DNA from: Pseudomonas syringae
GTDB taxonomy: Bacteria; Pseudomonadota; Gammaproteobacteria; Pseudomonadales; Pseudomonadaceae
Assembly: GCF_001698815.1 (NCBI RefSeq)
Contig: NZ_LGSI01000068.1
Span: 372,001-436,000, forward strand
Direction: 5' to 3'
DNA length: 64,000 nucleotides
Part shown: in pieces, positions 1-7,954 of the stretch
How positions within the stretch are numbered: the stretch's first letter is position 1
Layout: every line of letters starts with the position of its first letter
Notes under the pieces: generated by a model
The model's database searches: none
What the model saw: the letters and a program-made list of their open reading frames with translations, nothing else
Told to the model about the DNA's origin: nothing
Made by a program: the position numbers and the translations under genes

Positions 1-374
1 TTCCGCCTCAGCTGTCGAGCCTGATCGAACTGATGGAAAACAATCTGGAAGACCCGCTGGAGCTGGATGAACTGGCGCGGTACGTGGACTTGTCCCGTCG
101 GCAGATCGAGCGCCTGTTCCAGACTTTCCTGCACAGCTCGCCGCGCCGGCACTATCTGGAGTTGCGCCTGACACGGGCACGCCGCCTGTTATTGCAGGGC
201 AATGCCTCGGTCGTGGAAGTGGCCATGGCCTGCGGTTTTATCAGCTCCCATCACTTTAGCCGGTGCTTCCGGGATTATTTCGGCTACACCGCCAGCCAGG
301 CGCGTAGCCGACAGCGCGTCGCCAGCGACTCATCCTCCTCTCAGCAAACCCCACCCGAGAACCCCGACCGTTAG
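1..374 (+). CDS. AraC-family regulator, C-terminal part (GlxA-type), cut by window edge
   Basis: Only the C-terminal DNA-binding part is inside the window. The frame is open from base 3 and ends at TAG 372-374, so the start lies upstream. The visible protein holds both helix-turn-helix halves of an AraC/XylS domain (LDELARYVDLSRRQIERLF, then VVEVAMACGFISSHHFSRCF), followed by a low-complexity Ser/Pro tail. The spacing of the two helices and the SSHHFSR motif are those of the GlxA-like regulators of betaine, arginine and carnitine genes, but the ligand domain that would decide this is missing. The target cannot be named. An internal ATG at 33 would give only a fragment and is not a credible start. 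Confidence 0.8.
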   Translation, partial: PPQLSSLIELMENNLEDPLELDELARYVDLSRRQIERLFQTFLHSSPRRHYLELRLTRARRLLLQGNASVVEVAMACGFISSHHFSRCFRDYFGYTASQARSRQRVASDSSSSQQTPPENPDR

Positions 375-841
375 CCGGAAGTCAGAAGCGTCTGCCTGCC
401 TTTGGCTGGATTGCGTCAGGTAACGGACCTATGAGTCTGTGGGCGGGGTTTAGTTGTCCCAGTCATACGATTGACCCACGAGTTGGGCTTGTAGTCTTTA
501 GCCGCCAACTTTGATCGAAGACGCGCTGGGTTCATCTGCCTCCTTCTCCAAGTGGAATCTGACTGTTGCGGAAAGATCAGCTTAAAAAAATCGTTCAGGT
601 GATAAAGCCCTCGCAAGCACACAGCTGCGATGATGGCCTGTAGCGCAGTGATGGATCGTGGTCACCACCGTCAAAACCCTCACGTTAAAATGTGAAATAT
701 TATGTGAACATTAAAGCTGGACATATCACCATAAAAAGCACTCACAGCCTTATAAATAAGGGGTTATAGTCACGCCGATATGTGAAATAATATGTGAAGA
801 AAATATTGCTCGACTATCCACAGACAGTAAGGCGCTCAGGG
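375..841. other. Intergenic region before fic, AT-rich in its right half
   Basis: The 467 bases between the AraC gene and the chosen fic start hold no gene that I can support. A 68-codon frame on the minus strand (416-622) has no recognisable domain or ribosome-binding site. From about 660 the base composition becomes AT-rich and carries four copies of ATGTGAA in two pairs, annotated separately. A TATAAA at 751-756 could be a -10 element. Confidence 0.5.
690..798 (+). repeat. Two paired ATGTGAA direct repeats upstream of fic
   Basis: ATGTGAA occurs at 690-696, 702-708, 780-786 and 792-798. Each pair has a 12-base period, and the two 19-base blocks (690-708 and 780-798) differ at one base. 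The second block ends 43 bases before the chosen fic start at 842 and overlaps an alternative GTG start at 794. Tandem half-sites of this kind are often operators. The Fic protein itself ends in a winged helix, so autoregulation is possible but not shown. Confidence 0.55.
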
Positions 842-2035
842 ATGTCATTGATCACATCGAAGACTTGGCTCGACCCAATCCTGCCCGAAGACCTGCCACC
901 CTCCATCGTCTCGTTGGCCGATGCGCTCCCGAGGAAAACCCAGTTCCTCGCTGGTCGCCTGGCCCCGGAAACAGGCGTCCGATTGGCGCGCCTGCTGAGG
1001 GTAACGAACACTTATTATTCAAATCTTATTGAAGGGCAGTACACAGAACCTGCGGATATGCAGAAGGCTCAATCTGCGCCGCGCCGCGAGCGCAAGCTGC
1101 TGAATGATCTGGCCGTCAAACACATGGAAGTGCAGTCAGTTCTTGAACGCGCATTGCGGCGCAATGTGCCGGAAAACTGGGCCCAGATGTACGATCCGCA
1201 ACTGTTGTCCCTGGTCCACTACCGGCTTTTCACCGGCACCAGCGAGAGCAGCAGGACGCTACAAAACGGACTAGTCATGGAGGCCGGCTTGTTGCGGTCA
1301 AAGACCGGTCAGAACGTTTCGGTTGGCGGTCATGATGCGCCGGACGCAGCGGCTGTTGAGAGCATGCTGCTACATCTGCAGACCGGGTTCGGCCGTATCA
1401 AGGACCCGCGGCGACAGCTTATCGGTGCTCTTGCCTATCACCACCGTCTTGCCTGGGTACATCCATTTGCCGACGGAAACGGTCGAGTGGCACGAATGAT
1501 CACTCATCTGCAATTGGTCTACCTGGGACTGGAGCCACGCCTTTGGTCTCTGGCCAGGGGCTTGGCGCGGCGGCATGAGGAATACTACCGCATGCTTGAG
1601 TTGGCGGATCGCCAGCGCGAAGGCGATCTGGACGGGCGAGGACAGATGTCGCGCAAGCACTATTTCGCGTTCATAGAGTTCATGCTGGACGTTTGTCACG
1701 ATCAGGTCGATTACATGACCTCAGCATTGAATCCTTCGCTAATGCGAGAACGAATCGTGCGGTCATTCAAGACCAATGAAAAGCTGCTGAGCATGAAAAT
1801 CCGACCGGAAAGCGCCCCGGCCATTCATGCACTCATCATGGCAGGAGCAATGCCACGCAACGATTTGAAGACATTCACCGGTTTAACGCCGCGGCCGGCC
1901 ATCGACGAACTTACACGCTTGATCAAAGCGGGACTGGTGATAAGCCCTACGCCCAAATCCCGGACAGTATCGCCAGGCCTGCCGGCATGGTTTGCGCAGG
2001 ATATCTTCCCGGACCTCCATCGGCGTTTTCAGTAG
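842..2035 (+). CDS. Fic family protein with C-terminal winged-helix domain
   Basis: Fic enzymes transfer AMP (less often another phosphate-containing group) to target proteins. The full catalytic motif HPFADGNGRVAR lies at residues 207-218, with catalytic H207. Upstream, residues 60-65 read SNLIEG, which fits the [S/T]xxxE[G/N] inhibitory motif of self-inhibited (class II) Fic proteins, so the enzyme should be held off by E64. The last 75 or so residues form a winged-helix-like unit, common in Fic proteins that may also bind DNA. I chose ATG 842 because AAGG sits 9 bases upstream. A GTG at 794 adds 16 residues but has no ribosome-binding site and lies inside a repeat. There is no adjacent antitoxin gene. 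The AT-rich leader and the neighbouring tRNA remnant suggest acquired DNA. Targets are unknown. Confidence 0.9.
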   Translation: MSLITSKTWLDPILPEDLPPSIVSLADALPRKTQFLAGRLAPETGVRLARLLRVTNTYYSNLIEGQYTEPADMQKAQSAPRRERKLLNDLAVKHMEVQSVLERALRRNVPENWAQMYDPQLLSLVHYRLFTGTSESSRTLQNGLVMEAGLLRSKTGQNVSVGGHDAPDAAAVESMLLHLQTGFGRIKDPRRQLIGALAYHHRLAWVHPFADGNGRVARMITHLQLVYLGLEPRLWSLARGLARRHEEYYRMLELADRQREGDLDGRGQMSRKHYFAFIEFMLDVCHDQVDYMTSALNPSLMRERIVRSFKTNEKLLSMKIRPESAPAIHALIMAGAMPRNDLKTFTGLTPRPAIDELTRLIKAGLVISPTPKSRTVSPGLPAWFAQDIFPDLHRRFQ

Positions 2036-2060
2036 GGTTGTTCGCGTCTTGTAGCGTCGC

Positions 2061-2079
2061 AGCCCCCCTCTTGGGGGCT
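2061..2079 (+). terminator. Hairpin downstream of fic
   Basis: A 7-bp stem, AGCCCCC at 2061-2067 paired with GGGGGCT at 2073-2079, has a 5-base loop and is followed by TTTC. It lies 26 bases after the fic stop codon and probably ends that transcript. The T tract is short. Confidence 0.6.
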
Positions 2080-2087
2080 TTCGATCG

Positions 2088-2110
2088 TGGAGGCAGAGGT
2101 CGGAATCGAA
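2088..2110 (-). repeat. Degenerate copy of the tRNA-Cys 3' end
   Basis: These 23 bases match the 3' end of the tRNA-Cys at 2266-2288 in 22 of 23 positions (one A for C at 2095). The similarity fades just beyond (AGCGGCGTGAAG against CCGGCGTAAG). A second copy of a tRNA 3' end is what integration of a genomic island leaves behind; a decayed tandem tRNA would look the same. The stretch between the copies is only about 155 bases, so any island is gone or lies elsewhere. Confidence 0.6.
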
Positions 2111-2222
2111 AAGCGGCGTGAAGAAATCAGCTCTTGAAAAATTCCGTTCGCAATGTGCCGGGCGGTTCAGTCCAAAATTTCCAGACCGTACTTTATTTCG
2201 GAATTTCCCCCTTTCCAAAGCC

Positions 2223-2260
2223 CAAAAAAAACCCCGAAGACGTGAGTCTTCGGGGCTTTT
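2223..2260 (-). terminator. Strong terminator of tRNA-Cys
   Basis: A perfect 10-bp stem (CCCCGAAGAC at 2232-2241 with GTCTTCGGGG at 2246-2255) has a 4-base loop. Read on the minus strand it is followed by eight T residues (2224-2231 as A on the plus strand). It lies directly downstream of the tRNA 3' end. Confidence 0.9.
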
Positions 2261-2265
2261 AATAG

Positions 2266-2339
2266 TGGAGGCCGAGGTCGGAATCGAACCGGCGTAAGCG
2301 GATTTGCAATCCGCGGCATAACCATTTTGCTACTCGGCC
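2266..2339 (-). tRNA. tRNA-Cys (anticodon GCA)
   Basis: Read on the minus strand, the 74 bases form a full cloverleaf. The acceptor stem GGCCGAG pairs with CTCGGCC, followed by encoded TCCA. The T arm carries GGTTCGATTCC. The anticodon stem-loop CGGATTGCAAATCCG gives anticodon GCA for cysteine. The CCA end is encoded. It stands alone, with no other tRNA beside it, and is followed by a strong terminator. Confidence 0.95.
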
Positions 2340-2551
2340 TCAAACATCAAGTGCTTAACAAGCATTCAATGCATATAAACTTGTCCGGAAACCATAACAA
2401 GCTACTGGCTTCCAACCCTTTGAAATCTATAGGGTTTTTCGTATTCCCGAATCAGGAATGGACGCAATTCTGTACTTGTTCGGCTGGCATGTCAAGGAAT
2501 GCCATGAAAAAAATGCAAGTCAGCCTTAAAGCGATGAAGTTGGTCAGGGAC

Positions 2552-2586
2552 AACCCGCAATCGACCTGCTGTGCCGACTGCGGGTT
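2552..2586 (-). terminator. Possible hairpin after gcd
   Basis: AACCCGCA at 2552-2559 is complementary to TGCGGGTT at 2579-2586, a perfect 8-bp stem with a 19-base loop, starting 5 bases beyond the gcd stop on the minus strand. There is no T tract, so termination is uncertain. The stretch from 2340 to here otherwise holds nothing I recognise. Confidence 0.4.
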
Positions 2587-2591
2587 TCAGG

Positions 2592-5015
2592 TTACTTGCC
2601 TTCGGGCAAGGCGTAAGCGATGACGTAATCGCCGCGATCCTGCGACTGGCGTGCCCCGCCAGCGGTGATTACAACGTATTGCTTGCCGGTTTTAGGCGAG
2701 ACAAACGTCATCGGTCCACCTTGGCTGCCGACTGGCAGGCGGGCTTTCCAGGCTTCTTCTCCGTTGGCGGAGTTGAAGGCGCGCAGGTAGTAGTCCTGAG
2801 TACCGGCGATAAATACCAGACCGCCCTGGGTTGAGAGCGTGCCGCCGAGGGTCGGCATGCCGATTGGCAATGGCAGGTGCATTTTGATCCCCATTGGGCC
2901 AGTGTCCTGGACCGTACCGACCGGCACTTGCCAGGCGACTTTCTGGGTCTTCATATCGATGGCGGTCAAGGTGCCGAAAGGCGGCGCCTGACATGGGATA
3001 CCGGCCACCGAGAGGAAGCGGTTCTTGTTCACGGCATACGGCGTGCCTTTGAGCGGCACTGCGCCCATGCCGGTGTTCAGTGCTTCGCCACCGGTAGAAG
3101 CCAAGGCATCCTTTTGCTGCGGCACCATCTGATTCCACAAGCCCAGACGCATGTCGTTGACGAAGATGAAACCGTGGACTGGATCAGTTGAGATGCTGCC
3201 CCAGTTCATTCCGCCCAGCGATCCCGGAAAGCTCAGGGAAACATCGGTGCCTGGCGCCGTGTACAGCCCGTCGTAGCGCATTTTCTTGAATGAGATACGG
3301 CACAGCAGTTGGTCGAACGGCGTAGCGCCCCACATGTCCGCTTCGGTCAGGTGTTGCGCGCCGATTTGCGGCATGCCGACTGACAATGGTTGAGTCAGCG
3401 AGTATGGCTCGTTCGGGATATTGGAGGCTTTGACCGGGATGTCTTCAACGTTGGTCAGCGGTTTGCCGGTGGCGCGATCCAGCACGAAGATCTGCCCGGC
3501 CTTGGTGCCGATCACGACGGCAGGAACCTCGCTGCCATCTGCCTTGGTGAAGTCGATCAGACTTGGCTGCATGGGCAGATCGAAGTCCCACAGGTCATTG
3601 TGAACAGTCTGATAGACCCACTTCTCTTCGCCGGTAGTAGCGTTCAGCGCCAGCACCGAAGCGCCGTACTTATGGTCCAGCTCGGTCCGTTCCACACCAT
3701 AAATGTCGGTGGAGGAACTGCCCATCGGCAGGAAGATGGTGTTCATCGCCGGGTCGTAAGACATCGGCGCCCAACTATTTGGTGTGCTGCGCACGTAAGT
3801 GCGGTCGGCAGCCGGAGCCAGCTTGTCGGCAGGATTGCCCGGATCAAAAGCCCAGCGCATTTCGCCGCTGACCACGTCGAACCCACGGATCACACCACCA
3901 GGCATGTCAGTCTGAACGTTGTCGGCGACTCGGCCACCGACCACTACAGTGGTCCCGGCCATCAACGGTGGCGATGAAAGCTGGTAGTAGGAATCAGGGA
4001 CATTGCCCAGACCGGCCTTCAAATCGACCTGACCGTTGGTGCCAAAGCCTTGGCAGAACGCACCGGTGTCGGCGTCGACAGCGATCAAACGAGCATCAAT
4101 GGTGTTGGTCAGCAGGCGGCGCTGGCAGTTAGCGCCCGTCGGTACTGCGACAGCCTTGGCGGGCACACTGCCATCGGTGGGCTGGGCGACTGCAGCCGTG
4201 GCGTCGAAATACGCGATGCCCCGGCAGCGCTGCCAGACCGCAGATTTGGCGTTGATCTGGTTTTTCCACAATTGCTTGCCAGTATCAGCATCCAGCGCGA
4301 TGAGATTGTTGTGCGGAGTGCAGATAAACACCTTGTCACCGACCTGCAACGGCGTCATTTGATCTTCGGCGCCGTTACCATCACTGACTGCGATATCTCC
4401 GGTCTGATAGGTCCAGGCTGGCACCAGTTTCGAGACGTTGTCGCGATTGATCTGGTCCAGTGCAGCGAAGCGGCCGCCACCCTCGTCATTGCCGTAATGC
4501 GCCCAATTCCTCTGAGCGTGGGCAGGATCAACCTTGGTCAGGCCAGGACCATCGCCATTGGCCGACACAGGATTGTGCGGGAGGAACATGCCCCAGAACC
4601 CGGCAACCATGGCAATCGCCAGCACACCGCTCAACGCGTAGCCGCCGCGACCACTGGCCAGACCGTTGGCCTTGCGTAGAGTTGGGTAGATCAGCGCAAC
4701 CAATAGGCTCAGCACGCCCAAGGCAAACAAACGCGAAACCAGCGGCCAGAAATTCAGACCGGCATCCACCAGCGCCCAGATCACCGTAAGGACCATCACG
4801 GCCGCAAACAGCCAGGCACCCAGCAGGCGCTGCCTAAACAACAACACTGCGCAAATGGTCATACCGAGACCGGCGAGTAAGAAGTACCAGCTGCCACCCA
4901 GCTTGGCGAGATATCCGCCACCTGCGGCGAAGAGCAGACCAAATACCAGCACGCCCAAGGCGACGACCCAGATGGGCCAACGGCTGAAAGACGCCGGAGA
5001 TTGAGAGTTAGTCAT
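2592..5015 (-). CDS. gcd: Membrane-bound PQQ-dependent glucose dehydrogenase
   Basis: This enzyme oxidises glucose (and other aldoses such as xylose) to the lactone in the periplasm and passes electrons to ubiquinone. The 807-residue length fits the quinoprotein Gcd family. The first 140 or so residues are strongly hydrophobic and hold about five membrane segments (for example ALGVLVFGLLFAAGGGYLA). The rest is the PQQ beta-propeller, with typical WAHYGNDEGGGRFAALDQI, GDKVFICTPHNNLIALD and YVVITAGGARQ segments. The start is ATG 5015 (protein MTNSQSP), with AGGA upstream; a longer open frame to 5144 adds 43 unlike residues. In pseudomonads this is the entry to the gluconate route and the basis of mineral-phosphate solubilisation. 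The PQQ genes are not in the window. Confidence 0.95.
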   Translation of the reverse strand: MTNSQSPASFSRWPIWVVALGVLVFGLLFAAGGGYLAKLGGSWYFLLAGLGMTICAVLLFRQRLLGAWLFAAVMVLTVIWALVDAGLNFWPLVSRLFALGVLSLLVALIYPTLRKANGLASGRGGYALSGVLAIAMVAGFWGMFLPHNPVSANGDGPGLTKVDPAHAQRNWAHYGNDEGGGRFAALDQINRDNVSKLVPAWTYQTGDIAVSDGNGAEDQMTPLQVGDKVFICTPHNNLIALDADTGKQLWKNQINAKSAVWQRCRGIAYFDATAAVAQPTDGSVPAKAVAVPTGANCQRRLLTNTIDARLIAVDADTGAFCQGFGTNGQVDLKAGLGNVPDSYYQLSSPPLMAGTTVVVGGRVADNVQTDMPGGVIRGFDVVSGEMRWAFDPGNPADKLAPAADRTYVRSTPNSWAPMSYDPAMNTIFLPMGSSSTDIYGVERTELDHKYGASVLALNATTGEEKWVYQTVHNDLWDFDLPMQPSLIDFTKADGSEVPAVVIGTKAGQIFVLDRATGKPLTNVEDIPVKASNIPNEPYSLTQPLSVGMPQIGAQHLTEADMWGATPFDQLLCRISFKKMRYDGLYTAPGTDVSLSFPGSLGGMNWGSISTDPVHGFIFVNDMRLGLWNQMVPQQKDALASTGGEALNTGMGAVPLKGTPYAVNKNRFLSVAGIPCQAPPFGTLTAIDMKTQKVAWQVPVGTVQDTGPMGIKMHLPLPIGMPTLGGTLSTQGGLVFIAGTQDYYLRAFNSANGEEAWKARLPVGSQGGPMTFVSPKTGKQYVVITAGGARQSQDRGDYVIAYALPEGK

Positions 5016-5339
5016 GTTGCATGATCCTGTTGACGCATGAACGTTTAGGGAGAAGGTTAATAGTCTTGAAGCGGGGCCGCTGAGTGCCCGTTTGGCTGAA
5101 AAATCGCTGGAAGACTGTTGAAGTCTGGGCGGCGTCGCTGGCAAGCCACGTCGAAACGACGCACTGGCAGGACGCGGGAAACTATTAACTAACTGGTTAG
5201 TTTTGCAACGATATCAAAAAAAATCGCTCCTGCGACAATTTGCCATGCTCTACGGACGATAAACACTGTTGCGATTCTGGTAACAATCAGGCGCGCAGTT
5301 TTTGCAGATACGCCCGCTTGACCACCTCTTGCCCAGAGG

Positions 5340-6248
5340 TTAGCGGGCGCCAAGCCTCGCCGGGCCTTTGCGGTATTCACTCGGCGTTTGCTGCATCTCG
5401 ACGCGAAAATGCCGATTGAAGTTGGACAGGTTGCTGTATCCCACCTCAAAGCAAATATCGGCTACTGACATTTGCGTCTGCAGCAACAGCCGACATGCGC
5501 GCTGGACGCGTAGTTTGCCCATCAGATCGATAAAGCCGTGGCCGGTGACTCGTTTGAAAAAACGTGAGAATCCAGGCTCGCTCATGTTTAACCGATCGGC
5601 GATAACTGAAAGTCTGATGTCGCCAGTCAGTTCGTTTTGCAGGTAGTCGAACGCCTTATGGATGCGCGCGGCGCTATGTGCGTCGAGGGGCGGCGCGTAA
5701 CAGGCGCTGGCCAGACAACGCGCCTCCTCGATAGGTGCGCGCATCAACGTGTCGAGCAATTGCAAGAACAGCACAAGGCGTTGTAAACCCTGTGCGGGGC
5801 CGATGTCTTCCAGCAAATGCGCCGCCTTCAGGGCTGTATCGCCGCTGAATTCCAGACCACGTCGGGCGCGGGCGAACAGCATTTGCAGGTCACCCAGCTC
5901 GGGCATCGTCTGGCGCAGCGCCAGCAGTGCGGTGCCATCAAACTGGAGAACAACATCACGCCCTTCAAGGTATTCACCTGCCGCCAGGTCACCCATCCAG
6001 TCATGGGGCAAATCCGGACCGATCAGGGCAACGTGGCCAGCACTGAAAGCACCGATGTAGTCTCCCGCTACCAGTCTTCCGCTGCCCTGACGGATAAGGT
6101 GGATTTCGAATTCGGGGTGGTGATTCCAGCGGGCGAGCGGATAGGGATAGTCGTGCTCGTACCAGCGAAAGCTTTGCGCTGGCTGGGGAAGAATAATCTC
6201 CAACTCGGCCGGCTGGTGCTCGAACAGAGCGGTGCGGTTGCCAGGCAT
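5340..6248 (-). CDS. AraC-family regulator, MtlR-like (polyol metabolism)
   Basis: The 302-residue protein has an N-terminal cupin-type sensing half (residues about 20-150, with RWNHHPEFEIHLI and GHVALIGPDLPHDW) and a C-terminal AraC/XylS double helix-turn-helix (about 200-295, with SVADICFEVGYSNLSNFNRHF). The N-terminal block resembles MtlR, the activator of the Pseudomonas mannitol/arabitol operon, as far as I can recall that sequence. It is divergent from an MtlE-like binding-protein gene, which supports polyol-responsive control. The start is ATG 6248, with GGGGCAG 5 bases upstream; the frame runs open to 6302 without another signal. It is probably the activator of the rightward genes. 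Confidence 0.85.
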   Translation of the reverse strand: MPGNRTALFEHQPAELEIILPQPAQSFRWYEHDYPYPLARWNHHPEFEIHLIRQGSGRLVAGDYIGAFSAGHVALIGPDLPHDWMGDLAAGEYLEGRDVVLQFDGTALLALRQTMPELGDLQMLFARARRGLEFSGDTALKAAHLLEDIGPAQGLQRLVLFLQLLDTLMRAPIEEARCLASACYAPPLDAHSAARIHKAFDYLQNELTGDIRLSVIADRLNMSEPGFSRFFKRVTGHGFIDLMGKLRVQRACRLLLQTQMSVADICFEVGYSNLSNFNRHFRVEMQQTPSEYRKGPARLGAR

Positions 6249-6339
6249 GGTCTGCCCCTTTTTATAATTGTGCGGTTTTACCAATGAGCACCATACCGCC
6301 AACGCTGCGCCCTTCTCTACTCCGGGTTTTACCGCCTAC

Positions 6340-6392
6340 CGATACTTTTTTAACCCATTGAGCAAATGCAGTCACGGGTTAAAAAAGTATCG
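6340..6392. repeat. Perfect 17-bp inverted repeat in the divergent promoter region
   Basis: CGATACTTTTTTAACCC at 6340-6356 is exactly repeated in inverted orientation at 6376-6392, with 19 bases between. It lies between the divergent AraC and binding-protein genes (intergenic 6249-6537). AraC proteins usually bind direct repeats, so this is an unusual operator. It could instead be a terminator-like cruciform or the ends of a small decayed element. Confidence 0.75.
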
Positions 6393-6494
6393 CAATTGCG
6401 TTCGCCACGTGTTTGTGACGATTGCGCCATGTTGCTTTAATCCGGACGTCACTGCACTGCCAGCCAATAGCCGTCGGCAGCCGTGGTTTACCAC

Positions 6495-6505
6495 AACAAT
6501 AATAA
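6495..6505 (+). promoter_or_regulatory. A-rich CA motif (Hfq/Crc-type) in the binding-protein leader
   Basis: AACAATAATAA fits the AAnAAnAA repeat that Hfq with Crc binds on catabolic mRNAs in Pseudomonas. It lies 33 bases before the start codon at 6538. Sugar- and polyol-uptake genes are typical targets. Function is inferred from the motif only. Confidence 0.45.
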
Positions 6506-6537
6506 TTCCGCGCCGATGGCGTGGAGTGGAGAGCAAC

Positions 6538-7851
6538 ATGAAGATCACGCCCCGAGCGCTTCTTCTGTGCACTGGCTTGTCCATCGTCGTGACCAGCCAG
6601 GCGGCAGAAACCATCACCATCGCCACCGTCAACAACAGCGACATGATTCGCATGCAGCGATTGTCCAAGACCTTCGAAGAACAGCATCCAGACATAAAAC
6701 TCAATTGGGTAGTGCTCGAAGAAAATGTACTGCGCCAGCGTCTCACCACCGATATCGCCACCCAGGGTGGACAGTTTGACGTACTGACCATCGGCACTTA
6801 CGAGACACCGCTATGGGGTGCCAAGAACTGGCTCGAACCGATGAAGAATTTGCCGGCGGACTACGACCTGGAAGACATTTTTCCATCAGTGCGCCAAGGC
6901 CTTTCAGTGAATGACACGTTGTACGCCCTGCCCTTTTATGGCGAAAGCACGGTCACTTACTACCGTACCGATCTCTTCAAGCAAGCTGGACTGACCATGC
7001 CGGAACACCCGACCTGGAGCCAGTTGGGTGAGTTTGCCGCCAAATTGCACCATCCCGATAAAGATCAGTACGGCATGTGCCTGCGGGGCAAAGCCGGTTG
7101 GGGTGAGAACATGGCGCTGCTGAGTACGATGGCCAACACCTTCGGTGCGCGCTGGTTCGACGAGCAATGGCAGCCGGAGCTGACCAGTCCCGAATGGACC
7201 GCCGCAGCGAACTTCTATGTTGACACCCTCAAGAAGTACGGTCCGCCGGGCGTATCCAGCAACGGCTTCAACGAAACCCTCGCGCTGTTCAACAGCGGTA
7301 AATGTGCAATCTGGGTCGATGCGAGCGTCGCCGGATCCTTCACCACTGATAAAGAGCAAAGCAAGGTCGTCGACAGCGTCGGCTTCGCTCCAGCGCCGGT
7401 AGAAGTCACCAGCAAAGGCGCTTCCTGGCTGTACGCCTGGTCGCTGGCGATCCCGAGTAGCTCCAAGCACAAAGAAGCGGCCAAGTCGTTCGCGACCTGG
7501 GCGACCTCGAAAGATTATGTCCAACTGGTAGCCCGGAAAGATGGCGTGACCAACGTTCCGCCAGGCACACGCACCTCCACTTATAACGACGCTTATTTGC
7601 AAGCCGCGCCCTTCGCCAAGGTCACGCTGCAGATGATGCAGAACGCCGATCCGAAAAATCCTTCGGCCAAGCCTGTGCCCTACGCGGGCATCCAGTACGT
7701 GACCATTCCGGAGTTTCAGGCCATCGGCACTTCGGTTGGCAAGTTGTTCTCGGCGGCGTTGACCGGACAGATGTCGGTCGAGCAGGCGCTGAATTCGGCC
7801 CAATCGACCACCGCCAGAGAGATGAAACGCGCAGGTTATCCAAAAAAATAA
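6538..7851 (+). CDS. Extracellular sugar/polyol-binding protein of an ABC transporter (MtlE-like)
   Basis: A 437-residue family 1 solute-binding protein. The signal peptide runs through about residue 22 (SIVVTSQAA then ETITIATVNN). The body has the usual ITIATVNNSDMIRMQRLSK start, a DVLTIGTYETPLWGAKNW segment and conserved hinge regions, as in the mannitol/sorbitol-binding protein MtlE. The start is ATG 6538, with GGAG at 6523-6526. In the standard mtl operon this gene is followed by two permeases, an ATPase and mannitol dehydrogenase. Here the next gene is an SDR after a 103-base gap, so the transporter is incomplete in this place. The protein must borrow membrane parts or be non-functional for uptake. 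Confidence 0.9.
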   Translation: MKITPRALLLCTGLSIVVTSQAAETITIATVNNSDMIRMQRLSKTFEEQHPDIKLNWVVLEENVLRQRLTTDIATQGGQFDVLTIGTYETPLWGAKNWLEPMKNLPADYDLEDIFPSVRQGLSVNDTLYALPFYGESTVTYYRTDLFKQAGLTMPEHPTWSQLGEFAAKLHHPDKDQYGMCLRGKAGWGENMALLSTMANTFGARWFDEQWQPELTSPEWTAAANFYVDTLKKYGPPGVSSNGFNETLALFNSGKCAIWVDASVAGSFTTDKEQSKVVDSVGFAPAPVEVTSKGASWLYAWSLAIPSSSKHKEAAKSFATWATSKDYVQLVARKDGVTNVPPGTRTSTYNDAYLQAAPFAKVTLQMMQNADPKNPSAKPVPYAGIQYVTIPEFQAIGTSVGKLFSAALTGQMSVEQALNSAQSTTAREMKRAGYPKK

Positions 7852-7954
7852 AATCGTGTCGTTCTACTGCCGGGGCTACAGGTCACCGCGTGAAAGCGCC
7901 CTGTCCAACGACCGGCATACGGGACTCATTGTTTGCAGACTGGATAAATATCAG

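Noticed and set aside
416..622. A 68-codon minus-strand frame in the region before fic
   Set aside because: No ribosome-binding site, no known domain; could be a transposase scrap, but nothing supports this.
794..841. GTG start 16 codons before the chosen fic start
   Set aside because: It falls inside the second repeat block and lacks a ribosome-binding site; kept as an alternative only.
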